Assembly: GCF_032852305.1 (NCBI RefSeq)
Contig: NZ_CP136594.1
Span: 1,587,501 to 1,651,500 of the forward strand
Reading direction: 5' to 3'
DNA length: 64,000 bases
Origin: Parasphingorhabdus sp. SCSIO 66989
Lineage (GTDB): Bacteria > Pseudomonadota > Alphaproteobacteria > Sphingomonadales > Sphingomonadaceae
The position numbers were made by a program, and so were the translations under genes. Positions 1-8,619 of the stretch are shown here, one piece after another (within the stretch, counting starts at the first letter, position 1; each line of letters opens with the position of its first letter). Below the pieces are notes generated by a model, which searched no databases, was not told the DNA's origin, and saw only the letters and a program-made list of their open reading frames with translations.

Positions 1-437
1 AGTTCGGTAGTCGGGAAATAGCGCGAAAGTTCCTGTGGCGTGATCTCGCCGAGGTCGAGGCCCTCGATACCGTCCAGCACATAAGGGAAGGGGATTTCCT
101 GATTGCTGGTCGAGACCTCCATCTCGATATCATATTGTTCGGCGAGGATTTGCAGCTGTTCGCGCAGATAATCGGCGAAAATCTCCGGCCGGGTCACGGT
201 TCCGGAATAGATACCCGGCGTCTCCAACCGACCAAAGGAAAGGCTCGGCTTGGCGCTGCGCTCATCGCCGGAATAGCGGATAGTGAGCTTGGGATAGGTA
301 AAGGCACCATTGGTGCGCATTGCCGGGTCGGGCGTGGTTTTGTCTTCGCAATAGGCAAGAATGGCGCTTTGCAGCGCGCCGATGGCCGCGTCATAATGAG
401 CGCGGAGCTGGTCAATAACCGTATCAATATTTTGCAT
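1..437 (-). CDS. amn: AMP nucleosidase, N-terminal part (gene runs off the window start)
   Basis: Reading leftward from ATG at 437, 145 complete codons stay open to the window edge, so the stop and the catalytic domain lie outside. The visible part resembles the N-terminal domain of AMP nucleosidase: an opening helical stretch, then DPAMRTNGAFTYP, FGRLETPGIYSGTVTRPE and SNQEIPFPYVLDG, all typical of this enzyme. The family hydrolyses AMP to adenine and ribose 5-phosphate in purine salvage in the cytoplasm. The C-terminal phosphorylase-like domain that would confirm catalytic residues cannot be seen. The neighbour at 619 is divergent, so this gene probably has its own promoter between 438 and 618. 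Confidence 0.85.
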   Translation of the reverse strand, partial: MQNIDTVIDQLRAHYDAAIGALQSAILAYCEDKTTPDPAMRTNGAFTYPKLTIRYSGDERSAKPSLSFGRLETPGIYSGTVTRPEIFADYLREQLQILAEQYDIEMEVSTSNQEIPFPYVLDGIEGLDLGEITPQELSRYFPTTE

Positions 438-618
438 GGGGGCGATGTATCGGGAAATGCCGATTCTGTCATCCGGCAAATGCCCTTTCGTCACCTCGGT
501 TATGGTGTCTGTGCTGCGGCAATCAGGGTTAACCTATCCAAAACGGATATTGTTGCGATGGCGCTGCATAATGTGCCCCAGCTATTCTTTGTCTTTCCAT
601 GCAATTGAGGACAGGAAA

Positions 619-1137
619 ATGAGGAGCTTCCTTACCGGCGCAGCCACAATATGTGCCATCGCTGTGTTGGCCGCCAATGGTGCCATGGCACAACAACAGG
701 CCCGGTCGGATTCGTTCCAGCAAATGCGTTTCTTTGACGAGACCGCAATTCGCTTGGCGCTGGAGCCTCAAGGGGCGGAGGTAGAGACGCGCAGGACCGA
801 GTCAGGGATGCCCTTCTTCTTCATCACTTTTAACAATATGAAGCTGGTCGCCGTGCCGCAAAGCTGCAATCAGCAGCGGGCCAATTGCGTCGGCCTGGTC
901 ATCTCTGCGCGCTATCGCCCACCGCAAAATGTCTCGCCGCAACAATTGCGTGACAGGGTGGATGCCTTCAACCGTAGCTATGACTATGCCAAGGCGGTGA
1001 TCAGCTCGGAAGGCGTGCCCACAGTTTCGCGCTATGTCATCGCCGATTATGGCACCTCACTCGGCAATTTGCGCAGCGAATTTACCAACACGGCCAATCT
1101 GGCGCAGATATTTAACCGACAGGTATTGGGGAACTGA
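619..1137 (+). CDS. YbjN-like exported protein
   Basis: 172 residues from ATG 619, preceded by an AGGA-like ribosome site. An open frame extends upstream to 436, but the 619 start puts a clean signal peptide first (MRSFLTGAATICAIAVLAAN, cleavage after AMA around residue 24). The mature part resembles the YbjN / type III secretion chaperone-like fold: a first helix (FDETAIRLALEPQGAEVE), a two-strand hairpin with PFFFITFNNMKLVAV, and a C-terminal stretch with a conserved-looking SRYVIADYGTS. Two cysteines (SCNQQRANC) could form a disulfide in the periplasm. YbjN proteins have no settled biochemical role, so only the family and the location are inferred. It is divergent from the AMP nucleosidase gene. 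Confidence 0.7.
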   Translation: MRSFLTGAATICAIAVLAANGAMAQQQARSDSFQQMRFFDETAIRLALEPQGAEVETRRTESGMPFFFITFNNMKLVAVPQSCNQQRANCVGLVISARYRPPQNVSPQQLRDRVDAFNRSYDYAKAVISSEGVPTVSRYVIADYGTSLGNLRSEFTNTANLAQIFNRQVLGN

Positions 1138-1160
1138 CCGCTTTTGGCGCGTGACCAACG

Positions 1161-1823
1161 TCAGTTATCCATCCACATGCGTGACAGGTTGAACTGCACC
1201 GCCTGGATGCGGGTATAGTTTTCATCGCTCATGCCAAGGCCTTCCAGCGCAGCCACTTCATTGAGCTCGTAAAGCAGATTGCGCTTGGCGGTATCCGGGA
1301 TACGGCTCTGGATAAAGCACAGGCCAACCAGCCGCTCGCCTTCTGTGACTTCCTCTACCTCGTGCAGGGTGGTGGACGGATAGACGACCGCCGAGCCCGC
1401 AGCGCCCTTGAAGCGCATCTGTGAGTCCCCCAGCAATATGCGCAGCGCGCCACCTTCATAACTGTCCGGATCATTGAGGAAGATGGTGCAGCTCAGGTCG
1501 CTGCGAAACGCTTTGCCTTCAACCATCATCATCGGGCTGTCGGGGTGCAAGCCATAGCGCATGCCGGCATCATATTTTGTGATCAGTGGCTTGGTGATAC
1601 CTGATGGAAAGGCAAAATTACGGAAATCCTCATGCCGCATCAATGCAGTCTCCAGCATCGACGAGGATTTCTCCCATGCCTTTTCATCGTGCAGATGCAG
1701 ATTGTTTTTGACCTTGGAATGGGGGTTACTGATCCGTCCATCGACAAAATTAGCCTTGGCTGCCAAGGCCTTGAGTGTCTTGACTTCTCGGCCACTCAGA
1801 AGGTCGGGTATCTGCTTGATCAT
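1161..1823 (-). CDS. Fe(II)/2-oxoglutarate PKHD-type hydroxylase
   Basis: 220 residues. The double-stranded beta-helix oxygenase signature is complete: iron ligands His93 and Asp95 in YGLHPDSPMM, distal His154 in TTLHEV, and Arg164 in GERLVG for 2-oxoglutarate. This places it with PiuC/PKHD-type hydroxylases. Such enzymes are often linked to iron uptake or modification of small metabolites, but no substrate can be read here. The stop of the sulfotransferase-like gene (1858) lies 35 bases upstream of this start on the same strand, so the two are probably co-transcribed, in the order sulfotransferase-like gene then hydroxylase. Confidence 0.8.
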   Translation of the reverse strand: MIKQIPDLLSGREVKTLKALAAKANFVDGRISNPHSKVKNNLHLHDEKAWEKSSSMLETALMRHEDFRNFAFPSGITKPLITKYDAGMRYGLHPDSPMMMVEGKAFRSDLSCTIFLNDPDSYEGGALRILLGDSQMRFKGAAGSAVVYPSTTLHEVEEVTEGERLVGLCFIQSRIPDTAKRNLLYELNEVAALEGLGMSDENYTRIQAVQFNLSRMWMDN

Positions 1824-1857
1824 TGGTTTATCCTAACCGGTTCTATATTTCCCATGC

Positions 1858-2889
1858 CTATGCCAGCCGCTCAAGTGCATTTGCGATAGGCGGATGCTCT
1901 TTCGCAGCCGCCTCAAGCCAGGCCGTGCCCTTGGCAATCTCTTCTGCCCAATTGTGCTCGGCCTGTGCGATGACATCGCGGCGCAGCTGGGGCGAATAGC
2001 CATGTTCGGGGGCCTTGGAATATTGCTGCATTATCGGACCGTTGAGCGTCTCATGCAGCGCCTGATCCTCAAAATGCAGGTCAAACACCGCCGCGATCTC
2101 TTCGAACTTGGCATGAGGCGCATCGAGAAACACATCAAAATCGCACCATAGGCTGTCGCCATCTTCACTATCTGCTCTGCTCAGCGCGACCATTTCACAG
2201 GCCCAACTCATCGCCACTTTCTCGCCGGGCGACATCTGCCACAGCGTCCAAGGCGTTGCGTCCAACATGCGGTGCAACCGGTTTAGTCGCGCTGCTGCCA
2301 GAGACAGTGTTTCCGCGCGGCCAGCATCCCCGGCAAAAATCGTTGCGAGATAGATATGCGGCTTTGTGGTCAGCAGCAGGGCGGGGCCGGTTGCAGCCAT
2401 AATCTCCGGCGCAATCTCGGAGACAAAGCTGGAGGCTTTGATGATGGTGTTTTGTTCATCAGGGGCTCTGCCCAACCATAGAAGCAGCTGCTGGAGCCTT
2501 TGCTGCCACAGCTTTGGCTCCCAGGGCATATCCGGCGCGGCAACCTTGCCGCCCAGCTCTGCCATAGGTCGCAGAGCAAATGGCTCGCGCAGGGCATGCA
2601 CCTGATCATGCGTGCCCAGCAGCCGCGACATCAGGGTTGAGCCGACATGGCCGATATGAAAAATGAAGCGTGGCTTGCGCGTCAGTGAAGCGCCTGCCTC
2701 GGCCAGTTGCTGCCATTCCAGCCATCCTTGCGGAGTATTGGCCTGCAGCACCCGTTGATCAAGGAAACTTGCCGACGCGATGGCATCCAGTGAAAGCCGT
2801 GCGATGTGCACCCGCTCACCGGTGACATCTATGTTAAAGGGGAAAAAGCCGGGATCGCTGAGAAACGTCGTTTGCAGGTCTTGAGACAT
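1858..2889 (-). CDS. Sulfotransferase-like protein
   Basis: 343 residues from ATG 2889. An in-frame TTG at 2925 would add 12 residues, but that stretch reaches towards the rplI terminator and ATG 2889 is preferred. Residues about 78-91 (FHIGHVGSTLMSRL) look like the 5'-phosphosulfate-binding P-loop of sulfotransferases (usual form R-SGST), followed by HALREP. The rest is helical with no other motif I can name. Similar proteins are often annotated only as hypothetical or sulfotransferase-family. The adjacent PKHD hydroxylase suggests the pair acts on one unknown substrate. Activity is inferred from the loop alone. Confidence 0.55.
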   Translation of the reverse strand: MSQDLQTTFLSDPGFFPFNIDVTGERVHIARLSLDAIASASFLDQRVLQANTPQGWLEWQQLAEAGASLTRKPRFIFHIGHVGSTLMSRLLGTHDQVHALREPFALRPMAELGGKVAAPDMPWEPKLWQQRLQQLLLWLGRAPDEQNTIIKASSFVSEIAPEIMAATGPALLLTTKPHIYLATIFAGDAGRAETLSLAAARLNRLHRMLDATPWTLWQMSPGEKVAMSWACEMVALSRADSEDGDSLWCDFDVFLDAPHAKFEEIAAVFDLHFEDQALHETLNGPIMQQYSKAPEHGYSPQLRRDVIAQAEHNWAEEIAKGTAWLEAAAKEHPPIANALERLA

Positions 2890-2931
2890 GCCCGGAGCAT
2901 TAGGCCGGGAAAGCGTTTGACGCAATCATAC

Positions 2932-2961
2932 AAAAACGGGCCGGAAAATCCGGCCCGTTTT
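2932..2961 (-). terminator. Rho-independent terminator after rplI
   Basis: A perfect 9-bp stem (ACGGGCCGG at 2936-2944 with CCGGCCCGT at 2950-2958), a 5-base loop, and a run of five T on the minus strand (A at 2932-2936). It closes the rpsF-rpsR-rplI transcript. The T run on the other side is also fair, so it may act in both directions. Confidence 0.85.
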
Positions 2962-2995
2962 CATACATTTGGTCTTTGCCGAAAGACAGATAGGA

Positions 2996-3670
2996 TCAAG
3001 CGGTTGCTTCGCTATCTTCCTCCGCCGGGGCTTCATCGGCTGCTGCTTCAGCGTCTTCGCTTGGTGCTTCCTCTGCGGTTGCTTCTTCAGCTTCCTCGGC
3101 ATCTTCACCAGCAATCTCGCCAGGCTCCAGTGTGCGGTCGATTTTCTCGACAAAGCCGGTGGCTTCTTCGGTGTCGAACATCTGCGCCATCACGTCGACG
3201 CCGTCCTTCTGAAGCTCGGCTTCGTCTTCAGAACGCGCGACATTGACCTGAATCGTCACGGAAACTTCCGGGTGCAGCGCGATGCGGACATCGAACAGGC
3301 CGAGCGTCTTGATCGGACGCTCCAGGATGACCATCGACTTGTCGACGTCAGCACCGGTCTTGTTGAGCTCTTCAACAATGTCACGCACGGCGACCGAACC
3401 ATAGAGCTGGCCGCTATTGGACGAAGCGCGGATCAGGACGATCTGGGTGCCGTCAACATTCTCGCCATGCTTGGCCGCGGCGGTGGCGCGTTCCTTGTTC
3501 TCGGCTTCAATACGCTCACGATTGGCCTCGAAAACCTTCTTATTGGTCTCATTGGCGCGCAGCGCTTTCTTGTTCGGCAGCAGGAAGTTACGGGCATAGC
3601 CGTCCTTCACGGTGACAACATCACCGATGGTGCCGAGCTTCTCGATCCGTTCGAGCAAAATGATATCCAT
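2996..3670 (-). CDS. rplI: 50S ribosomal protein L9 with long acidic tail
   Basis: The start [19 protein letters not shown] followed by a GYARNFLLP motif is diagnostic for L9, which bridges domains at the base of the L1 stalk. The protein is 224 residues, against about 150 in E. coli. The extra C-terminal part of roughly 55 residues is almost entirely Glu, Ala, Asp and Ser (residues about 170-224) and is likely disordered. It is the last gene of the rpsF-rpsR-rplI operon: it starts 12 bases after the rpsR stop and ends just before a strong terminator. Long acidic L9 tails occur in other alphaproteobacteria, but their role is not known to me. Confidence 0.95.
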   Translation of the reverse strand: MDIILLERIEKLGTIGDVVTVKDGYARNFLLPNKKALRANETNKKVFEANRERIEAENKERATAAAKHGENVDGTQIVLIRASSNSGQLYGSVAVRDIVEELNKTGADVDKSMVILERPIKTLGLFDVRIALHPEVSVTIQVNVARSEDEAELQKDGVDVMAQMFDTEEATGFVEKIDRTLEPGEIAGEDAEEAEEATAEEAPSEDAEAAADEAPAEEDSEATA

Positions 3671-3682
3671 GTCTCTTGCTCC

Positions 3683-3907
3683 TTACTTCACGATAAACGG
3701 CAACAGGCCGATCTGGCGCGAACGCTTGATCGCCTTGGACAGCTCGCGCTGCTTCTTGGCGGAAACCGCGGTGATGCGGCTGGGGACGATCTTGCCACGC
3801 TCGGACATAAAGCCCTGCAGCAAGCGAACGTCTTTATAGTCAATCTTTGGTGCATCCTTGCCGGAAAACGGGCAGGACTTGCGACGACGGAAAAATGGGC
3901 GTGCCAT
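3683..3907 (-). CDS. rpsR: 30S ribosomal protein S18
   Basis: 74 residues, the usual length for S18. It begins [16 protein letters not shown] and carries [32 protein letters not shown] in separate recognisable blocks, ending LLPFIVK. S18 binds the 30S platform next to S6. It lies between rpsF and rplI with short spacers, the standard order, so it is co-transcribed with both. Confidence 0.97.
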   Translation of the reverse strand: MARPFFRRRKSCPFSGKDAPKIDYKDVRLLQGFMSERGKIVPSRITAVSAKKQRELSKAIKRSRQIGLLPFIVK

Positions 3908-3932
3908 GGGTCTTGTCTCCTTCTAGTCCGGC

Positions 3933-4292
3933 TTATTCGCTGCGATCACGACGGCCGCGGCGATCGCGGTCGTTCTTGCGCATCATCACCGACGGGCCAT
4001 TTTCATGCTCGTCAACGCGGATGGTCATATAGCGAACCACATCTTCGTTGATCGCGGTCTGGCGCTCCAGCTCGGCGACGACATTGGTCGGCGCGTCAAT
4101 GTTGAGCAGCACATAATGCGCTTTGCGGTTCTTCTGAATTTTGTAGGCGAGGGTTCTGAGGCCCCAGGTTTCGGTCTTGGTGACCTTGCCTTCATTCTGT
4201 TCGACGATGTCCGTCGCGGTCTGGGCGAGTGCATCAACCTGAGCCTGGCTCAAGTCCTGACGCGCCAGAAAAACATGCTCATAAAGTGGCAT
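3933..4292 (-). CDS. rpsF: 30S ribosomal protein S6
   Basis: 119 residues from ATG 4292 ([18 protein letters not shown]). The open frame runs 40 codons further upstream, but that part is not S6-like and MPLYEHV is the standard start. Blocks such as [22 protein letters not shown] and [11 protein letters not shown] match S6. The last residues ([15 protein letters not shown]) form the basic, Arg-rich tail common in alphaproteobacteria. S6 pairs with S18 on the 30S platform. It is the first gene of the operon. The 280-base region upstream (4293-4576) must contain its promoter; a leader RNA for S6/S18 autoregulation is possible but I could not fold one with certainty. Confidence 0.95.
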   Translation of the reverse strand: MPLYEHVFLARQDLSQAQVDALAQTATDIVEQNEGKVTKTETWGLRTLAYKIQKNRKAHYVLLNIDAPTNVVAELERQTAINEDVVRYMTIRVDEHENGPSVMMRKNDRDRRGRRDRSE

Positions 4293-4517
4293 GGGCGTTT
4301 CCTTCATTGTTGCCGATCGCTGACGCAGCACCATGCATACGCCCCTCCGGCTTTCGTAATTCCCGTTTTTTGCGAGAAGCGGGAGCTTAACGGGGTTTTG
4401 CCGGTTTGGCAAGGGGGATTAAAGGGGCCGATATCGCAATAGGGCTATGTTTATATTATCGCGACCTAATTGTGCGGAGGTGCGAAATCGGGTCGCTTCG
4501 TCGCTCCTAAAGAACGG

Positions 4518-4545
4518 CTTGTCGTGGCTAACTCTCTGATATACT
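4518..4545 (+). promoter_or_regulatory. Possible sigma-70 promoter for the pentapeptide-repeat gene
   Basis: A -10 box TATACT at 4540-4545 with CTTGTC at 4518-4523 as a weak -35, 16 bases apart. The start codon follows about 30 bases downstream with AGAAGCGGAG as ribosome site. The -35 match is poor, so this is a suggestion. Confidence 0.35.
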
Positions 4546-4576
4546 CTCGCGTTCTATTGAAGAAGCGGAGTGCAAT

Positions 4577-6217
4577 ATGAGAGTATGTCTCGCGGCGGTA
4601 TTGGGCGTAATCTGCATGCTTGCTTTGCTTCCCGTTGGCACCTTTGCACAGATGTCGCAATTGCAGCATGACTGTTCCAATCTGCCCCGTATCCCAGCCA
4701 ACAGTGTTCGCTCTGCGAGAGACTTGCAGTTCGTTTCTGACATGTTCGGCAACAAGATGGTCGCGCTGCATAACCTTAGACTATTTGGTGAGGACCTTTC
4801 AGGGCTGAATCTGGCAAATCTGTGCTTTGAGGGCGGTGACTTCGAAAAAACGGTCTGGTCAAATACGCATGCGAGCAACCTCATCTTTCATGATGCCGAC
4901 CTGAACCGTAGTCGGTGGAATGGGTTCAAAGGGGAAAACCTGTTCTTTCACGGATCACAGCTTGAGTGGGCAGATTTCTCCCATGGCCAGTTCCGAAGAG
5001 CACATTTTAGATACACAACCATTGAGGGATTAGATGCGCGGTATGCTGATCTTTCGTCAGGTAGCTTTGCAGGCAATTGGTTGAGCTCTCTTTCTCACGC
5101 GCGGTTTGATCATGCAGATTTATCAGGTTTTCACTTTGAGTGCGGGATGACAGGTGAAGACATCTGCGGCCAGTACAGTGAAAATATATCTTTTAGAGAC
5201 ACAAACCTGACCGGGGCCGTCTTGGATATGGCTTCAATGGCAGACCGCGATTTCGCAAGCGCTAGATTAAACTCAACATCAATGCCTCTATATGTGATCT
5301 CGGAAATGCGGCGAGCAGTGGTCGAAGGCCCTATAAACCTCATATCTCCTCCTTGGAGCGCGATTGATCGTCAAGGTGACTTGGCAAGCGTCAATCCAGA
5401 CCAATTTGACCATCTACGAACCTATCTAAATCCACAATATGTCCACGAGACCGCCCCCTCATTCGACTGCTTGCTGGCCAAAACTGTCGCAGAATACTTT
5501 ATCTGCAAACCGGATTACTCGGGATTTCCGCAGCTCGCTTATGAGGATGTCGAACTTGCTCGAGCTTATAAAGCCGCCAGTTATCGAAATCCTGCGATCT
5601 TAGGCACGCAAAAAGCTTGGCTAAAACTGCGCGATGAATGTCTTATACTATATACTCACGAGTCGGAGAGGCTTGGGTGCTTCAGAGAGCGCTATGAGGC
5701 CAGGACAGATCAGCTATGGCTTTCAGTTAAGGGTGAGCTGAACTTGCCGGTTGGCGAAAAGATGCTGTTTGTTGGTGTCGCAGAGGACTTTAACGACTCA
5801 TTCCTTGAGAGGGATCTGTTCTCCAGCCTTGCCGTGATGATAGCACGAAACTCGGAAAGCTATGTGGTATTGGAAGCACTTCCCAATGGGAGGTTGATTG
5901 CCAGGGGTCTTACTGTTGGGGGCAACGCTCATATGGGTAGCATTAGCTCGCCGGAAGAAGGTTTGATGTATCATAGCGAAAGCGGGTGCTATGTCGCACA
6001 GACCGGCCATTCTGGAGGCAAAGGTCAAACTCTCTATCCTATTATTCGCATAACTGGGGACGCACTCACTCCACAACCACGGTGTGAAGGCATCTCGAAG
6101 CCTGAACATAATGATTGGATCATGACTGGCGCGCGCGCCAGTTTTCGCCGCATGCGGCAATTGCCCCTCTCAACGCAGCAGATTGATGATTTATTGGATG
6201 GGCAATTTCCGGGCTAG
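4577..6217 (+). CDS. Exported pentapeptide-repeat protein with LprI-like C-terminal domain
   Basis: 546 residues. A signal peptide (residues 1-24, ending TFAQ) is followed by a run of five-residue repeats of the A(D/N)LXX type from about 60 to 215 (for example GLNLANLCFEGGDF, ADLNRSRW, ADLSSGSF, TNLTGAVL), which fold as a quadrilateral beta-helix. From about 295 to 375 it matches the DUF1311/LprI pattern: SFDCLLAKTVAEYFIC, then QKAWLKLRDEC and CFRERYEAR, with paired cysteines. The last 170 residues match nothing I know. The LprI domain is known as a lysozyme inhibitor in some bacteria, so a periplasmic role is likely. Third-codon G+C is lower than in neighbours, which hints at acquisition. 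Confidence 0.65.
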   Translation: MRVCLAAVLGVICMLALLPVGTFAQMSQLQHDCSNLPRIPANSVRSARDLQFVSDMFGNKMVALHNLRLFGEDLSGLNLANLCFEGGDFEKTVWSNTHASNLIFHDADLNRSRWNGFKGENLFFHGSQLEWADFSHGQFRRAHFRYTTIEGLDARYADLSSGSFAGNWLSSLSHARFDHADLSGFHFECGMTGEDICGQYSENISFRDTNLTGAVLDMASMADRDFASARLNSTSMPLYVISEMRRAVVEGPINLISPPWSAIDRQGDLASVNPDQFDHLRTYLNPQYVHETAPSFDCLLAKTVAEYFICKPDYSGFPQLAYEDVELARAYKAASYRNPAILGTQKAWLKLRDECLILYTHESERLGCFRERYEARTDQLWLSVKGELNLPVGEKMLFVGVAEDFNDSFLERDLFSSLAVMIARNSESYVVLEALPNGRLIARGLTVGGNAHMGSISSPEEGLMYHSESGCYVAQTGHSGGKGQTLYPIIRITGDALTPQPRCEGISKPEHNDWIMTGARASFRRMRQLPLSTQQIDDLLDGQFPG

Positions 6218-6440
6218 CTAGAGGTATATCCTTAAAACAGAAAATGCAGGTCCAGTATCGGCGCATGGCCGACAGTGTCCGTTTCGCGCTGTTCCAGCCT
6301 GTCGGCAGCAGCCCAATTGCTCTGCGACACCATCCGCGCCGCACGCCAGCATAACCGGCTTCATACGGTACCGCCCGAAGTGTAGGCAGCGCGGTCGCTT
6401 TCGAGACCGCGCCGTCCTGTATTATGCGATGTTTGCGAGG

Positions 6441-8483
6441 TTATTCGGCTTTTTTGGCTACTGCATCCAGGCCTTCGACATATTCGGCACCGGCCAGGAT
6501 TTCTGCCGAACTGCCCTCGAAGCTGTCCCCGATAGGCTGTACCCGACCGCCGAGACAGGTGCCCAGGAAACCTTCCATCGCGGCGAAGAAGCTCATGCGG
6601 TTTTCCGGCTTCTGGAAGCCATGGCCTTCATCCGGATAGTTGATGTAGGTAACGGGAAGCCCCTTGTCCTGCATCGCCTTGACCAGATTATCAGCCTCTT
6701 GCTTGGTCACGCGCGGATCATTCCCGCCCTGACCAACCAGCAGAGGCACCTTGATATCATCGATCCGGCTGATAGCTGAACGTGAGAGCAGGTCTTCGCG
6801 CTGCTCTGGATCGGCAGGGTCCCCTGCATAGCGGTACCATGTGCCGGCGAGGAACGGTTTCCAATAAGGCGGGAAGCTCTCAATCAGCGTAACCAGACTT
6901 GAAGGCCCGACAATATCAACGCCGCAGGCGAAGGTGTCGGGGGTAAAGGTGACTCCGGTAAGGGTTGCATAGCCGCCATAGCTGCCGCCACCTATTGCGA
7001 CCTTGTCCTCTATCGCGATGCCTTCCTTGACCGCCCAGCCGACGGCGTCGATCAGGTCATCATGCATTTTGCCGGAAAACTCGCCGACCGCAGCATTAGT
7101 GAACTCCTTGCCAAAACCGGTAGAACCGCGATAATTGACGCTCAGTACGGCATAGCCGCGATTGGCCATCCACTGATGGATGGTGTTATAGCCATAACTG
7201 TCGCGTGACCATGGGCCACCATGCACCCATAACAGCATTGGCAGCGCCTTTTCGGGGCGGCCATCGCCATCGGCATCGCTGCCCGGCGGCAATGTCAGAT
7301 AGGAGACCATAGTCAGCCCGTCAGAAGATTTAAGCTCCAACGGGTGCATCTTCTGCAGTGGGGCCTCGGCCAGATCAGGACGGGTTGAGAACCATGGGGT
7401 TAGCGTGTCAGCATCACGATCATAGACATAATATTGGCCGGGTGCCTTTGCTGAGCCATCATAGACGATCCATGTTTTGTCATCATGCGTTCGTGAAGTA
7501 ACCGAAAACTCGCCTGCGAGATTTTCCCTTAGAAACTTCAATTCCGCTGCTGCCTCTTCATTCAAGGCAAACCATTCATCCTTCAGGTAATTAACCGAAT
7601 AGGCAATTGGCTCATAGGTTTCATTGTCTCTCAGAACGCCACCCAGATCCGCTTTTTCGGGCTCGACAATGACGCTGCGTTCGCCGGTTTCAAGGTTGAC
7701 TTCGATACCTGCTGCGAGGTTGCGTTCGCGGCTGTCGATGAAAAACGCCTTCTTGTTGTCGCGCGAGAAGCCAGCAATGTTGGTGCTGAGCATGTCCTCA
7801 CTCGGAATATCCGCGAACGTCTCCCCAGGGGTGAAATCGTCATTGAGATAGACGGCTTTCATGCCACCGGTAGGTTGAGGTATCATCGCCATGCGCGGCT
7901 TGTAAGCATTGTCGGTAATCCAGGATGCGTAACCCGGGTTTTCGGCTATCAGAGTGCGCTCAGCCGTTTCGATATTGACCTCGTAGAGGTCCGTGAGCTG
8001 TGGATTGCGTTCGTTGAAGCCGACCAGGATAACGCCCGGACGGTCGCGGCTGACACCGAGGATCTGCGCCCGTGCCCCATCGGCAACCGGGGTTAGGTCG
8101 CGGGTGGATGCGTCGCTTGGGTTTGTCGCATAAACGTGGAAGTTCTCGTCTCCGTCATTGTCTTTCACGAACATCACATATTTGCTGTCCGTCGACCAGA
8201 AATGGTTCGAGATACCGCGATGACGATCATCAGTAATGACCTTGCCCGCGCTTGGATCGGAAGCTGGCGCAACCCAAACATTCATCACGCCCTCATCGGG
8301 TGCGATCCAGCTGACCCATTGCCCATCCGGGCTGATGCGGCCCTGAGAGGCCACGGGGTTGCCAAAAAGGTCGTCGCGATCAATCAACTCATAGTTTGCA
8401 AGCGTTTCCGGTTGCGCGTGCGCCACGCCTGTCATCAGCGCCGATCCTGCTAATGCGGCCGCAATGATCGAAAGTCGTTTCAT
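6441..8483 (-). CDS. S9 family peptidase (dipeptidyl aminopeptidase/acylaminoacyl peptidase type)
   Basis: 680 residues. Signal peptide MKRLSIIAAALAGSALMTG with cleavage near AHAQ, so a periplasmic enzyme. The first 400 residues have the beta-propeller pattern of S9 peptidases (SPDGQWVSWIAPDEG and similar blades). The C-terminal alpha/beta-hydrolase domain holds the triad: Ser in GGGSYGGYA near residue 497, Asp in GGNDPRV near 588, His in DEGHGFQ near 621; WVHGGPW marks the oxyanion region. It probably trims oligopeptides taken up into the periplasm. It stands alone: the next gene on this strand stops 136 bases upstream of its start. The 220 bases after its stop contain no gene. Confidence 0.88.
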   Translation of the reverse strand: MKRLSIIAAALAGSALMTGVAHAQPETLANYELIDRDDLFGNPVASQGRISPDGQWVSWIAPDEGVMNVWVAPASDPSAGKVITDDRHRGISNHFWSTDSKYVMFVKDNDGDENFHVYATNPSDASTRDLTPVADGARAQILGVSRDRPGVILVGFNERNPQLTDLYEVNIETAERTLIAENPGYASWITDNAYKPRMAMIPQPTGGMKAVYLNDDFTPGETFADIPSEDMLSTNIAGFSRDNKKAFFIDSRERNLAAGIEVNLETGERSVIVEPEKADLGGVLRDNETYEPIAYSVNYLKDEWFALNEEAAAELKFLRENLAGEFSVTSRTHDDKTWIVYDGSAKAPGQYYVYDRDADTLTPWFSTRPDLAEAPLQKMHPLELKSSDGLTMVSYLTLPPGSDADGDGRPEKALPMLLWVHGGPWSRDSYGYNTIHQWMANRGYAVLSVNYRGSTGFGKEFTNAAVGEFSGKMHDDLIDAVGWAVKEGIAIEDKVAIGGGSYGGYATLTGVTFTPDTFACGVDIVGPSSLVTLIESFPPYWKPFLAGTWYRYAGDPADPEQREDLLSRSAISRIDDIKVPLLVGQGGNDPRVTKQEADNLVKAMQDKGLPVTYINYPDEGHGFQKPENRMSFFAAMEGFLGTCLGGRVQPIGDSFEGSSAEILAGAEYVEGLDAVAKKAE

Positions 8484-8619
8484 AGCATCTATCTCCTGGT
8501 CACTTAAGCTCGGCGAAGTCTCTATAGACTGCTGGCCTGCCTTGCAATGATCCTATGGAACTATGTTACATGACCCTCTCAGGGCATGCCCGTGAGTAAT
8601 GACAAAGCCTTGGTAACGA

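Noticed and set aside
2969-4051. Long plus-strand frame over rplI and rpsR
   Set aside because: It is antisense to three certain ribosomal genes and has no family features.
4293-4420. S6/S18 autoregulatory leader RNA before rpsF
   Set aside because: A CCG-containing stretch is present but I could not fold the known motif with confidence.
6238-6440. Short minus-strand frame and an 8-bp hairpin (6389-6412) after the first S9 peptidase gene
   Set aside because: The frame is only about 40 codons with no clear start or family and the hairpin has no T run; possibly a gene remnant but not supportable.
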